Assembly (NCBI GenBank): GCA_002702235.1
Contig: NZYO01000008.1
Coordinates: 17,191 to 23,882 of the forward strand
Direction: 5' to 3'
DNA length: 6,692 bases
DNA from: Gammaproteobacteria bacterium
GTDB taxonomy: Bacteria; Pseudomonadota; Gammaproteobacteria; Poriferisulfidales; GCA-002705445
Below, in pieces: positions 1 through 6,207 of the stretch. The notes under the pieces were generated by a model that was not told the DNA's origin, ran no database searches, and saw nothing but the letters and a program-made list of their open reading frames with translations. Each line of letters opens with the position of its first letter. Position 1 is the stretch's first letter. The position numbers and the translations under genes are program-made.

Positions 1-488
1 CCTTCAGAACCTTCAATATCAATACCCTTTTTACCAATTTCAGAAAGATTGAAATCTTTTAGTATTCGTCCTCTATGCGGCCAGGTCCATTTTAGATTTT
101 TTTCTTCAATATCTTTTTTAAAGTAAACTATTTTTTTCCTTTCAACAGAGGGTTTTATTAATATAGAATCACCAACCTTAATTTTGTAAGGTTTAGAAAT
201 TTTATTCCATTTGGCGATGTCTAAGTAATTGATTTCATACTCGAGAGAAATTGAATAAAGAGTATCCCCTTTTTTTACTACATAAGCGTCACCCCTCTGC
301 CTAGCTTCTTTTGCTTTCAAACCGTATGTAAAATATTTTCGTTTAGATCTTTTTTCTTTTTTTTCACGCGTATCTTTTTTAGCGCCTATGGGGGATTTGT
401 CTTTGTGGTAATAAATTTTACAGCTATTAAGATTAAAAATTAAAAAAAAAGAGATAATAATTATAAGAAATGATTTATAAATACACAT
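1..488 (-). CDS. nlpD: NlpD-like LysM/M23 lipoprotein, partial (C-terminus outside window)
   Basis: Predicted envelope lipoprotein that binds peptidoglycan; in characterised relatives NlpD activates a cell-separation amidase. The first 162 codons are present and stay open to the window edge. Translation shows a hydrophobic signal peptide (residues 6-20) ending in the lipobox LNSC with the lipidated Cys at 23. A very basic linker follows (about 36-51), then a LysM domain (about 68-112, beginning AYVVKKGDTLYSI and closing with KVGDSILI), then WTWPHRGRI (134-142) and KGIDIEG (154-160), which is the usual entry to an M23/LytM domain. The rest of that domain is missing, so it cannot be told whether the zinc ligands are present or degenerate as in NlpD. 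ATG at 488 overlaps the end of the yqaA-like gene by 14 bp, the last junction of a surE-pcm-yqaA-nlpD operon. There is no Shine-Dalgarno sequence before this start, so translation is probably coupled. Confidence 0.88.
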   Translation of the reverse strand, partial: MCIYKSFLIIIISFFLIFNLNSCKIYYHKDKSPIGAKKDTREKKEKRSKRKYFTYGLKAKEARQRGDAYVVKKGDTLYSISLEYEINYLDIAKWNKISKPYKIKVGDSILIKPSVERKKIVYFKKDIEEKNLKWTWPHRGRILKDFNLSEIGKKGIDIEGSE

Positions 489-1038
489 ATAATAAGAAAA
501 TAATAATCAATATTAGTCCAAAAATTTCAAAGTATTTTTTAAAGTTTCTTGCTATTAAAATACCATATCTGCTAAAAATAAATGATACTATAAAAAATCT
601 TAACCCTCTACTTACAAATGAAGTAAGAATAAATATTAATAAATTAATTTCAAAAAAACCTGCAGTAAGTGTGAAGATTTTGTAAGGTAATGGTGTAAAT
701 CCAGCTAAAAAAATCATTGCGATATCATTTTGGTTGAAAAAAATTTTCGCTTTATCTATTTTTTCAGAGTTAAAGATATCCCAACTTATAATTTCTTCAT
801 AAAAATAGTATCCTAAAAGATATCCGACCATACCTCCAAGCACGGAAAATAAGGTAGTGTAAAAAGCATATTTTTTCCATAATACTTTATTAGATGTTGA
901 AACTGGTGCCAATAAAACATCGGGTGGAATTGGGAAAAAAATCGATTCTATAAAGCTTACAAAATATAATACAAGTTCTGCATATTTCTTTTTACTTAAG
1001 TTTAAGACATAGTCTACAAATTTATCTATAGCTTGCAT
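475..1038 (-). CDS. yqaA: YqaA/DedA-like (SNARE-associated/VTT family) inner-membrane protein
   Basis: Integral membrane protein of 187 residues, close to the usual size of the YqaA branch (COG1238) of the DedA superfamily. Members of the wider superfamily are linked to lipid flipping and membrane homeostasis; the YqaA substrate is not known. Visible family marks are E31 followed by FFPIPPD (34-40), glycines at 68, 69, 72 and 76, the re-entrant-loop motif GFTPLPYK (113-120) followed by AG (126-127), and SRGLRFF (143-149). Hydrophobic stretches lie at about 22-40, 58-80, 106-128, 132-156 and 172-187. The start codon directly follows the pcm stop (TAA then ATG with no gap), so it is probably translated by re-initiation from pcm. 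In many proteobacteria a YqaA gene sits between pcm and nlpD, which supports the call. The physiological role is inferred only from family and context. Confidence 0.88.
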   Translation of the reverse strand: MQAIDKFVDYVLNLSKKKYAELVLYFVSFIESIFFPIPPDVLLAPVSTSNKVLWKKYAFYTTLFSVLGGMVGYLLGYYFYEEIISWDIFNSEKIDKAKIFFNQNDIAMIFLAGFTPLPYKIFTLTAGFFEINLLIFILTSFVSRGLRFFIVSFIFSRYGILIARNFKKYFEIFGLILIIIFLLYVYL

Positions 1039-1704
1039 TTATTTTTTACCATTTAGTAAAGGAACAAAATTTACCTCACCATGGTCTACATATATAAGTT
1101 TATTGTCTTTTTTTAAGTACTCTCTTAATATCTGTTTTGACCCTACACATACTGGCGCTAATAAAACACCATTATCGCATAGTTGTAAGCTAATAGATGT
1201 CGAAATTGTATTTGCAGCTGCAGTATATATAATTGCATCGAAACAAGCTTTTTCTGGCCATCCATTATTACCGTCAGAGTACTTAGAATAAATATTGTGA
1301 ATATTTAAAATTTTAAAGATTCTTTTAGCTTCATCATGCAATGTTTTTATTCTCTCTATAGTAAAAACTTTTTGAGCAAATTGTGAAAGCACAACTGCCT
1401 GGTAACCAGAACCAGTTCCTATCTCAAGAATTCTTTTTGGATTTTTTGAGATTAGTAATTCAGTCATTTTTGCTACTATCAATGGTTGGGATATAGTTTG
1501 ATTACTGCCTATTGGTAAAGCAGTATTATCATACGCTTGGTCAGAGATTGCTTCATCAACAAAAATATGTCTTGGTATTTTTTTCATTATCTTTAAAACT
1601 TCATTATTTTTGATACCTTTTTGCTTTAGAGTTTCGATAAGATTATCTCTTGACCTTTCTGAAGTCATTCCCATCCCTATAAACTCATTAAAACTATCTT
1701 TCAT
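1039..1704 (-). CDS. pcm: Protein-L-isoaspartate O-methyltransferase
   Basis: Cytosolic SAM-dependent enzyme that methylates isoaspartyl residues arising in ageing proteins, starting their repair to aspartate. The 221-residue protein has the complete Pcm pattern: IPRHIFVDEA (43-52), the PIGSNQTISQP signature (64-74), SAM motif I LEIGTGSGYQ (93-102), the acidic residue ending motif II (FTIER, 114-118), DGNNGWPE (144-151), FDAIIYTAAA (155-164) and C-terminal VNFVPLLNG (211-219). The E. coli protein is about 208 residues. The extra length is N-terminal: relatives often begin at the equivalent of M13 (MTSERSRD). The first ATG (1704) overlaps surE by 11 bp and has only a weak AGAAAG upstream. The M13 codon (1668-1666) follows the G-rich AGGGATGGGA, so the true start could be 1668. 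Second gene of the surE operon. Confidence 0.95.
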   Translation of the reverse strand: MKDSFNEFIGMGMTSERSRDNLIETLKQKGIKNNEVLKIMKKIPRHIFVDEAISDQAYDNTALPIGSNQTISQPLIVAKMTELLISKNPKRILEIGTGSGYQAVVLSQFAQKVFTIERIKTLHDEAKRIFKILNIHNIYSKYSDGNNGWPEKACFDAIIYTAAANTISTSISLQLCDNGVLLAPVCVGSKQILREYLKKDNKLIYVDHGEVNFVPLLNGKK

Positions 1705-2416
1705 TTTTTATACTTTCTAATATCTTGTAGTTCGTAAGATCTAAAGTTATAGGTGTAATTGAAACATGACCCTTTCTTACAGCGTAAAAATCAGTGCCTT
1801 CATTAACTCCAACTGGAATACCAGCATCTCCAATTTGATAAAAATCTTCATTAATTTTTATGGCTGGGTTTGGTAAACCTCTGTAACCTAATTTTGTATA
1901 ACTAATTTTAGATGGATTCGGTTTTTTTGGAATATTAATATTGATTATAGTTTTTTCTAAATATTTATTACCTATAATTTCTTTTTCAAAAATAAAGCAA
2001 AATATTTCAGCAGCATCTTTAAAAGAAATTTCTGCATTATTAACTAAAGAAACTGCAATTGGTGAGTTTTTTAAATGCCTACCTTCTATAGCGGCTGCAA
2101 CAGTCCCTGAATAAATAACATCATCGCCTAGGTTTGGACCTGAATTAATCCCAGCTATTACTAAGTCAAAATCAATATTACTTAAATAATTTAAACCTAT
2201 GTGAACTGAATCTGCTGGAGTACCATCAACTGTATAATGATTAGATTCTTTTTTTTCAATTTTAAGATCCTTTTTTACACTTAAACAGCTACTAGATGCA
2301 CTTCTATTAACGCAAGGGCAAAAAATGTATACCTCGTGTTTTGAAGACAAAACATTATATAACTGAATAATTCCCTCAGAATCATATCCGTCATCATTTG
2401 AAAGTAGAATTTTCAT
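1694..2416 (-). CDS. surE: 5'-nucleotidase / survival protein SurE
   Basis: Metal-dependent phosphatase that removes phosphate from nucleoside 5'- and 3'-monophosphates and short polyphosphate, associated with stationary-phase survival. Its 240 residues match the family length of about 250. The metal-binding set is present: D8 and D9 in LLSNDDG, S39 in NRSASS, and N91 in GINSGPNLGDDV. Also visible are TVDGTPADSVHIGL (62-75), YSGTVAAAIEGR (102-113) and the C-terminal GTDFYAVRKGHVSITP (207-222). It is the first gene of the minus-strand operon surE-pcm-yqaA-nlpD. There is no Shine-Dalgarno sequence upstream of ATG 2416. The divergent smr gene starts only 28 bp away, so both promoters must share that gap or extend into the coding regions. 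The paired surE-pcm order is widely conserved and strengthens both identifications. Confidence 0.96.
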   Translation of the reverse strand: MKILLSNDDGYDSEGIIQLYNVLSSKHEVYIFCPCVNRSASSSCLSVKKDLKIEKKESNHYTVDGTPADSVHIGLNYLSNIDFDLVIAGINSGPNLGDDVIYSGTVAAAIEGRHLKNSPIAVSLVNNAEISFKDAAEIFCFIFEKEIIGNKYLEKTIININIPKKPNPSKISYTKLGYRGLPNPAIKINEDFYQIGDAGIPVGVNEGTDFYAVRKGHVSITPITLDLTNYKILESIKNER

Positions 2417-2438
2417 TTTCAGAGTAGTAATTTATAAT
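2410..2438 (+). promoter_or_regulatory. Candidate sigma-70 promoter for smr-moeA, predicted leaderless
   Basis: A perfect TATAAT lies at 2433-2438 with TTTTCA (4 of 6 matches to TTGACA) at 2410-2415, separated by 17 bp. The expected +1, seven bases after the hexamer, is 2445, which is the A of the smr start codon. No Shine-Dalgarno sequence could lie between. The -35 overlaps the start codon of the divergent surE gene. Confidence 0.5.
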
Positions 2439-2439
2439 A
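2431..2439 (-). promoter_or_regulatory. Candidate -10 region of the surE operon
   Basis: Reading the minus strand, TATTATAAA offers two overlapping -10 hexamers, TATTAT (2439-2434) and TATAAA (2436-2431). Either would start transcription 8-11 nt before the surE ATG, leaving a leader too short for a normal ribosome-binding site. The element overlaps the smr -10 on the other strand. Base composition makes such matches common, so this rests mainly on position. Confidence 0.4.
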
Positions 2440-2444
2440 CGTAA

Positions 2445-2822
2445 ATGAATGATAATGATATAATAACTTACTGTAAACCCGGTTTGCAAAAAAAACGCTT
2501 TCAGAAACTAAAAAATGGGGCCTTAAAAATTCATTTTGAGATTGATCTTCATGGTAAGACATTGGCCGAAGCAAACGATTTTCTAGATATGCATATTCCG
2601 TCTCTACTAGAAAAAAATTGCAATTGTGGATTAATAATACATGGAAAAGGATATAATTCAGGGCCTGGTGGGCCAAAACTGAAAAGCTTTGTTCAAAGTT
2701 ATTTAATAGAACATAAAGACACACTTGGCTTTCACTCAGCATCTCCTAAAGATGGAGGAACTGGAGCATTATATGTTTTATTTAAAAAACACAAAGAAGA
2801 GGAAAATGAGAAAAGTATATAG
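2445..2822 (+). CDS. Smr-domain protein (SmrA/SmrB-like endonuclease), short form
   Basis: Small protein of 125 residues carrying a complete Smr (small MutS-related) domain. It has the lead-in YCKPGLQKKRFQKLKNG (9-25), the catalytic-type IDLHGKT (33-39), the second motif IIHGKG (64-69), and the closing HSASPKDGGTGALYVLFKK (97-115). Smr domains are nucleases. E. coli SmrB cleaves mRNA at collided ribosomes, and SmrA is a related nuclease. Those proteins are about 185 residues and have a further N-terminal region of some 60-70 residues, which is absent here. The start is fixed because an in-frame TAA immediately precedes ATG 2445. There is no Shine-Dalgarno sequence, and a TATAAT box places the transcript start at the ATG. 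The 3' end overlaps moeA by 17 bp, so the two are co-transcribed. SmrA and SmrB cannot be separated with confidence from this sequence, so no symbol is given. Confidence 0.88.
   Translation: MNDNDIITYCKPGLQKKRFQKLKNGALKIHFEIDLHGKTLAEANDFLDMHIPSLLEKNCNCGLIIHGKGYNSGPGGPKLKSFVQSYLIEHKDTLGFHSASPKDGGTGALYVLFKKHKEEENEKSI
2794..2803 (+). promoter_or_regulatory. Shine-Dalgarno-like site deciding the moeA start
   Basis: The purine run AAGAAGAGGA precedes ATG 2806, with GAGG ending 3 nt before it. This is the most convincing ribosome-binding sequence in the window, although its spacing is short. It lies inside the smr coding region and favours 2806 over the longer ATG at 2725. Confidence 0.55.
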
Positions 2823-4050
2823 TTGCAAAGATGATTTCGATCCCACGTCTACTACTGTTTCAAATGCAATAAGAAAAATTTTATCAGACTATAGTAGAGA
2901 AGTTAAAGTAAAGATTCCAACTGAAGAAGCACTATCATATGTTTTATTTTCCGATATAAAATCACCTGTAAACGTTCCTAATTATAATAATTCGGCAATG
3001 GACGGATATGCAATTCATATTAAGAGTATAAATATAAATGATGAAATTAAAGTGATTGATAAATCACTTGCAGGAAAGGCTTCCAAAAAATTACCAAAAG
3101 AAAACGAATGTGTAAAAATTACAACAGGAGCTGTAATGCCAAAAAATTGTGATGCAGTCGTTATGCAAGAAGAGGTAAATATAGTTAAAAGTAACTTTAT
3201 TAAAATAAATACTTCAAAAATAAAAAAAAATCAAAACGTTAGGTTTTTAGGAGAAGACATTAAAAAAGGAGATTTAATATTAAATGCAGGAAAAAAACTT
3301 AATGCTGCTGATATTGGTGTAATTTCCTCAATGGGAATAAAAGAAGTATTTGTTTATAAAAAACCTATTGTAAGTTTTTTTACAACTGGTGATGAAGTTA
3401 GACCAATTAGCAAAAAACTAAAGTACGGTGAATTATATGATAGCAATAGATATACAATTAAAAGTTTATTAAATAAACATGGTATAAAGTCTATAGATCT
3501 AGGTCATGCTAAAGATAGTAAATATTCGATTAAAAATAAATTTACTCAGGGAATAAAAAAATCTGACATTATTTTAACAAGCGGTGGAGTCTCTGTTGGT
3601 GAGGCAGATTATATAAAAGAGGTAACATCTAAATTAGGAAGAATCAATTTTTGGAAAGTATCAGTAAAACCTGGTCGTCCATTGACATATGGAAAAATTA
3701 AAAATAGATTTTTCTTTGGGCTACCTGGCAATCCTGTGTCAACAATGATAACTTTTATCATTTTTGTTTTACCTCTTATCTATAAAATGAGTGGTGATGA
3801 GTTAAAACTAAATTATATAGATGCAATAACTTCTACTGTACTGAAAAAGAGAAAAGGAAGGGCCGAGTTTCAACGTGGAATATCTTATATTAAAAATGGA
3901 AAGCGTTTTGTTAAAGGTGTAGGCAGCCAAGGGTCTGGAATATTATCCTCAATGTCTAGAGCTAATTGTTTAATATATTTAGATGATAATACAAAAGATC
4001 AAAAAATAGGTTCGAAAGTAAAAATCTTAGAGTTAGAAAGTTTAATCTAA
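2806..4050 (+). CDS. moeA: Molybdopterin molybdenumtransferase MoeA
   Basis: Inserts molybdate into adenylylated molybdopterin, releasing AMP, the last step of basic molybdenum cofactor synthesis. From ATG 2806 the protein is 414 residues, matching the usual length of about 410. An in-frame ATG at 2725 would add 27 residues read wholly within the smr coding region and lacks family similarity. Motifs in order are NSAMDGYAIH (62-71), TTGAVMP (106-112), RFLGEDIKKGD (146-156), FTTGDE (192-197), YDSNRY (211-216), the MPT-binding TSGGVSVGEADY (258-269), KPGRPLTYG (288-296), GLPGNPVST (305-313) and, in C-terminal domain IV, SQGSGILSSMSRAN (374-387). It overlaps smr by 17 bp with a Shine-Dalgarno-like GAAGAGGA before it, so it is the downstream gene of an smr-moeA unit. 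Its stop overlaps the stop of convergent moaE by 4 bp. Confidence 0.96.
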   Translation: MRKVYSCKDDFDPTSTTVSNAIRKILSDYSREVKVKIPTEEALSYVLFSDIKSPVNVPNYNNSAMDGYAIHIKSININDEIKVIDKSLAGKASKKLPKENECVKITTGAVMPKNCDAVVMQEEVNIVKSNFIKINTSKIKKNQNVRFLGEDIKKGDLILNAGKKLNAADIGVISSMGIKEVFVYKKPIVSFFTTGDEVRPISKKLKYGELYDSNRYTIKSLLNKHGIKSIDLGHAKDSKYSIKNKFTQGIKKSDIILTSGGVSVGEADYIKEVTSKLGRINFWKVSVKPGRPLTYGKIKNRFFFGLPGNPVSTMITFIIFVLPLIYKMSGDELKLNYIDAITSTVLKKRKGRAEFQRGISYIKNGKRFVKGVGSQGSGILSSMSRANCLIYLDDNTKDQKIGSKVKILELESLI

Positions 4051-4060
4051 GTATTTTTTT
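4033..4060 (+). terminator. Weak candidate terminator at the moeA/moaE junction
   Basis: TTAGA (4033-4037) can pair with TCTAA (4046-4050) around an 8-nt loop, followed by a run of seven T (4054-4060). Read on the minus strand, the same stem is followed shortly by a run of five T, so it might work both ways. The stem is only 5 bp and A/T-rich, and most of the element lies within coding sequence, so support is low. Confidence 0.2.
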
Positions 4061-4478
4061 CTACCCATAAACATGATCCATCTTCGAAATACTCTTTTTT
4101 CCAAAATGGAGCATTATATTTTATATCTTCAAGCGCAGCTTCTACCCCATTGATTGCTTTCTTTCTTGTATCTGACCATGCGCATATTAAAACTAAGATA
4201 TCGCCAAGTTTTACATCGCCATATCTATGTAATATAAATAGATCATTAAGTTCAAATTTATTTTTATAGATACCTTTAATTTTTTTTAAATATAACTCCG
4301 TCATATTAGGATATATGTCAAGATGCATTTTAATTAATTTTTTATCTGAAAAATAACTTTTTTCTTTAAGTGAGCCAACAAAAAAACTTTTTGCACCACT
4401 GTTTAAAAGGTGTGGCTTAGATTTCTCGTATTTTAATAAATCACTTTCAATAGATATTATATTTTTAGTAAGCAACAT
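4047..4478 (-). CDS. moaE: Molybdopterin synthase catalytic (large) subunit MoaE
   Basis: With thiocarboxylated MoaD, MoaE adds the two dithiolene sulfurs to cyclic pyranopterin monophosphate to give molybdopterin. The 143-residue protein is close to the family length of about 150. Family marks are GAKSFFVG (28-35), LDIYPNMTE (53-61), LHRYGDVKLGD (83-93), K120 and NAPFWKKE (122-129), and the final WVE (138-140). K120 and K127 align with the catalytic K119 and K126 of E. coli. Two other positions differ by my hand alignment: E. coli R39 (in GKVRNHN) is K38 here, and H103 of the His-Arg pair is T104, with the Arg kept as R105. MoaD is not adjacent. The gene is a single-gene unit, divergent from moaB by 44 bp and convergent with moeA by a 4-bp overlap. 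No Shine-Dalgarno sequence precedes ATG 4478. Confidence 0.92.
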   Translation of the reverse strand: MLLTKNIISIESDLLKYEKSKPHLLNSGAKSFFVGSLKEKSYFSDKKLIKMHLDIYPNMTELYLKKIKGIYKNKFELNDLFILHRYGDVKLGDILVLICAWSDTRKKAINGVEAALEDIKYNAPFWKKEYFEDGSCLWVEKNT

Positions 4479-4483
4479 AAGTC

Positions 4484-4489
4484 TTTATA
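4484..4489 (-). promoter_or_regulatory. Candidate -10 of moaE, near-leaderless
   Basis: On the minus strand TATAAA (4489-4484) ends six bases before the A of ATG 4478, so initiation 6-7 bases downstream would fall at the start codon. No ribosome-binding sequence is present. The hexamer is a 5 of 6 match in very A/T-rich DNA, so confidence is modest. Confidence 0.35.
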
Positions 4490-4516
4490 GATATTTATTA
4501 TATTATATATTAAAAT
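4488..4516 (+). promoter_or_regulatory. Candidate sigma-70 promoter for moaB, predicted leaderless
   Basis: TAAAAT (4511-4516, 5 of 6 matches to TATAAT) follows TAGATA (4488-4493, 4 of 6 matches to TTGACA) at a 17-bp spacing. The expected +1 is 4523, the A of the moaB ATG. The upstream bases are only A and T, with no Shine-Dalgarno sequence. The -35 overlaps the candidate moaE -10 on the other strand. Confidence 0.42.
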
Positions 4517-4522
4517 TTTAAA

Positions 4523-5029
4523 ATGAATAAAGATAAGTCACTTAATATAGCAATTCTTACTATTTCTGATACTAGAGAAAAAGAAAATGATAAGTCTGGA
4601 AAAATGCTAAAAAATTGCATTGATCCTAGTGTTCATAACGTTCAGGATTACTTAATTTGTAAGGATGATAAGTACCAAATTAGAGAAATTATTTCTAAAT
4701 GGATTAATACTGAAAATATTCATGTAATAATAACTACTGGTGGAACAGGTATTACTGGTAGAGATGGCACTCCTGAGGCAGTAATCCCTTTGTTTGATAA
4801 AGAAATTGATGGTTTTGGTGAGTTATTTAGGTATATATCCTATGATAAAATTAAAACCTCTGCCCTTCAAAGCAGAGCATGTGCAGGAGTATCAAATGCA
4901 ACGTATATTTTTTGCTTACCAGGTTCGCCATCAGCATGTAAAGATGCATGGTCATCAATCATTACATTTCAATTATCATCAACACACAAACCTTGTAATT
5001 TAGTTGAGCTCATAGACAGGTTGAAATAA
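4523..5029 (+). CDS. moaB: MoaB/MogA-family molybdopterin adenylyltransferase
   Basis: Member of the MoaB/Mog family, whose active members adenylylate molybdopterin to prepare it for MoeA. Its 168 residues match MoaB proteins (about 170). Motifs are ILTISDTRE (11-19), KSG (24-26), the MPT-binding TTGGTGITGRDGTPEA (71-86), DGFGELFR (96-103), SALQSRACAGV (113-123), FCLPGSPSACKDAW (130-143) and the C-terminal HKPCNLVEL (155-163). The C-terminal HKPCN block is typical of MoaB rather than MogA. E. coli carries both and its MoaB role is uncertain. No MogA is seen here, so this is the likely adenylyltransferase partner of the moeA product, which is inference. It forms a single-gene unit, divergent from moaE and convergent with moaA across a 19-bp gap (5030-5048) that has no recognisable terminator hairpin. 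Confidence 0.93.
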   Translation: MNKDKSLNIAILTISDTREKENDKSGKMLKNCIDPSVHNVQDYLICKDDKYQIREIISKWINTENIHVIITTGGTGITGRDGTPEAVIPLFDKEIDGFGELFRYISYDKIKTSALQSRACAGVSNATYIFCLPGSPSACKDAWSSIITFQLSSTHKPCNLVELIDRLK

Positions 5030-5048
5030 ACATTTGTATTATATTTAC

Positions 5049-6062
5049 CTAACCACCAATATATGACATTTCTGCTTTGTCTTTTACTTTATTTACAGTA
5101 ATGATTTTTTTTCTATCGAGAGAATATGAATCATCTCTGCTTTTCCAAAGATTACTTAAAAAATTTATTAATTTATCGTCCATATAAAAAGGTCTAATAA
5201 ATTTCATAATATCGTAACCATTTGATGAAAAAAGACAATTATAAAGTTTTCCATCACAAGTAAGTCTTATTCTCGTGCAATTTGTACAAAAGGGTTTTGT
5301 CACAGAGCTTATAATACCAAATCTCCCATAATCATATGACCAAACCTCTGAGGTTGATGATTGAGCTAGATCTTTTACTTTATTTATCGTGTATTTTTTT
5401 TCTATTTCATTTAAAATTTGGTCTCTTCCAAATACTTTCTCAAAACTCCAGTCATTTGTATTTCCAACATCCATGAACTCTATAAATCTAATTTCTATAT
5501 CGTGATTTTTAAAATAAGATAAAATATCTACAATTTCATTATCATTAATACCTTTTTTAATAACAACATTTATTTTAGTATTTTTAAATCCTGCACTTAA
5601 AGCATTTTCTATACCTTGAATAACATCTGAAGGTGTGTAGTTGGTATCAGAAATTTTTTTAAAAGATGACTCATTTATTGAATCAAGTGAAAATGTAATC
5701 CTGTCAAGGCCAGAGAGTTTGAGATTATTAACTGCTTCCTTTGTCATTAGAACGCCATTAGTAGTAATACAAACATCCTTTATCTTATTATTAACTTTAA
5801 TACGTTCAACTAATTTATGAATATTCTTTCTAAGGAGAGGCTCACCTCCTGTAAGCCTTACTTTTTCAACACCTAAGTCAGAAAAGCTATTTACAAGAAG
5901 CTCTATTTCCTCAAAAGATAAAATCTCTGCTTTTTTAAGGAATTGGTATGAAGAATTATAAATATCTTTTGGCATACAATAGCCACATCTAAAGTTACAT
6001 TTATCTGTAACAGATATCCTTATATCTTTTAAAGATCTATTTTTTTTATCTAAAGTTTTCAT
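5049..6062 (-). CDS. moaA: GTP 3',8-cyclase MoaA (radical SAM)
   Basis: First enzyme of molybdenum cofactor synthesis: radical-SAM conversion of GTP to 3',8-cyclo-GTP, which MoaC then turns into cyclic pyranopterin monophosphate. The 337-residue length is normal. The N-terminal cluster CxxxCxxC is C22, C26 and C29 (DKCNFRCGYC), followed by RLTGGEPLLR (69-78) and TFSLDS (123-128). The second, substrate-side cluster is C259, C262 and C276 (PFCTNCTRIRLTCDG), with R264, R266 and R268 of the conserved Arg run. The protein ends MSYIGG, keeping the C-terminal Gly-Gly needed for activity in known MoaA proteins. ATG 6062 is 11 bp downstream of a tRNA-Ala gene on the same strand, with no Shine-Dalgarno sequence. 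The mRNA may arise by tRNA 3' processing or from a promoter overlapping the tRNA end. moaC, its usual neighbour, is absent. Confidence 0.97.
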   Translation of the reverse strand: MKTLDKKNRSLKDIRISVTDKCNFRCGYCMPKDIYNSSYQFLKKAEILSFEEIELLVNSFSDLGVEKVRLTGGEPLLRKNIHKLVERIKVNNKIKDVCITTNGVLMTKEAVNNLKLSGLDRITFSLDSINESSFKKISDTNYTPSDVIQGIENALSAGFKNTKINVVIKKGINDNEIVDILSYFKNHDIEIRFIEFMDVGNTNDWSFEKVFGRDQILNEIEKKYTINKVKDLAQSSTSEVWSYDYGRFGIISSVTKPFCTNCTRIRLTCDGKLYNCLFSSNGYDIMKFIRPFYMDDKLINFLSNLWKSRDDSYSLDRKKIITVNKVKDKAEMSYIGG

Positions 6063-6067
6063 AAAAT

Positions 6068-6073
6068 ATTATG
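6068..6073 (-). promoter_or_regulatory. Possible -10 of moaA at the tRNA-Ala 3' end
   Basis: On the minus strand CATAAT (6073-6068, 5 of 6 matches to TATAAT) starts right after the tRNA discriminator base and ends six bases before the A of the moaA ATG. If used, the moaA transcript would be leaderless. Read-through from the tRNA followed by 3' processing is an equally good explanation. Confidence 0.25.
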
Positions 6074-6146
<73 letters not shown>

Positions 6147-6156
6147 TCTTCTATAA

Positions 6157-6170
6157 AATTATTAATAATT
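6157..6170. repeat. 14-bp perfect palindrome in the tRNA-Ala upstream gap
   Basis: AATTATTAATAATT reads the same on both strands. It lies between the tRNA 5' end and its likely -10, and is flanked by two copies of TATAAAATT (6152-6160 and 6172-6180) exactly 20 bp apart. It could be an operator or curved DNA, but the gap is nearly all A and T, so chance is a serious alternative. Confidence 0.3.
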
Positions 6171-6173
6171 ATA
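6168..6173 (-). promoter_or_regulatory. Candidate -10 of tRNA-Ala
   Basis: A perfect TATAAT lies on the minus strand at 6173-6168. The expected +1 is near 6161, giving a 15-nt 5' leader before the tRNA, which RNase P would remove. No good -35 is seen at the right spacing. There is no G/C-rich discriminator of the kind expected for stringently controlled tRNA promoters. Confidence 0.3.
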
Positions 6174-6207
6174 TAAAATTTATTATATAATTAATTAACT
6201 ATTTTTT

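Noticed and set aside
470..685. Plus-strand open frame of 71 codons
   Set aside because: It is antisense to the yqaA-like gene, lysine/isoleucine-rich from base composition, and has no recognisable domain or start signal.
1103..1291. Plus-strand open frame of 62 codons
   Set aside because: It lies wholly antisense within pcm and has no family features.
2419..2742. Minus-strand open frame of 107 codons upstream of surE
   Set aside because: It is fully antisense to smr, whose Smr motifs are unmistakable. The composition is aromatic-rich and resembles no known family.
2725..2805. In-frame ATG 27 codons upstream of the chosen moeA start
   Set aside because: The extra residues are read through smr coding sequence, do not resemble a MoeA N-terminus and have no ribosome-binding site. 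ATG 2806 gives the normal family length.
4794..5003. Plus-strand open frame of 69 codons
   Set aside because: It is a shifted frame inside moaB, whose motifs are intact in the main frame.
5030..5048. Possible terminator between convergent moaB and moaA
   Set aside because: The 19 bases contain no inverted repeat able to form a stable stem.
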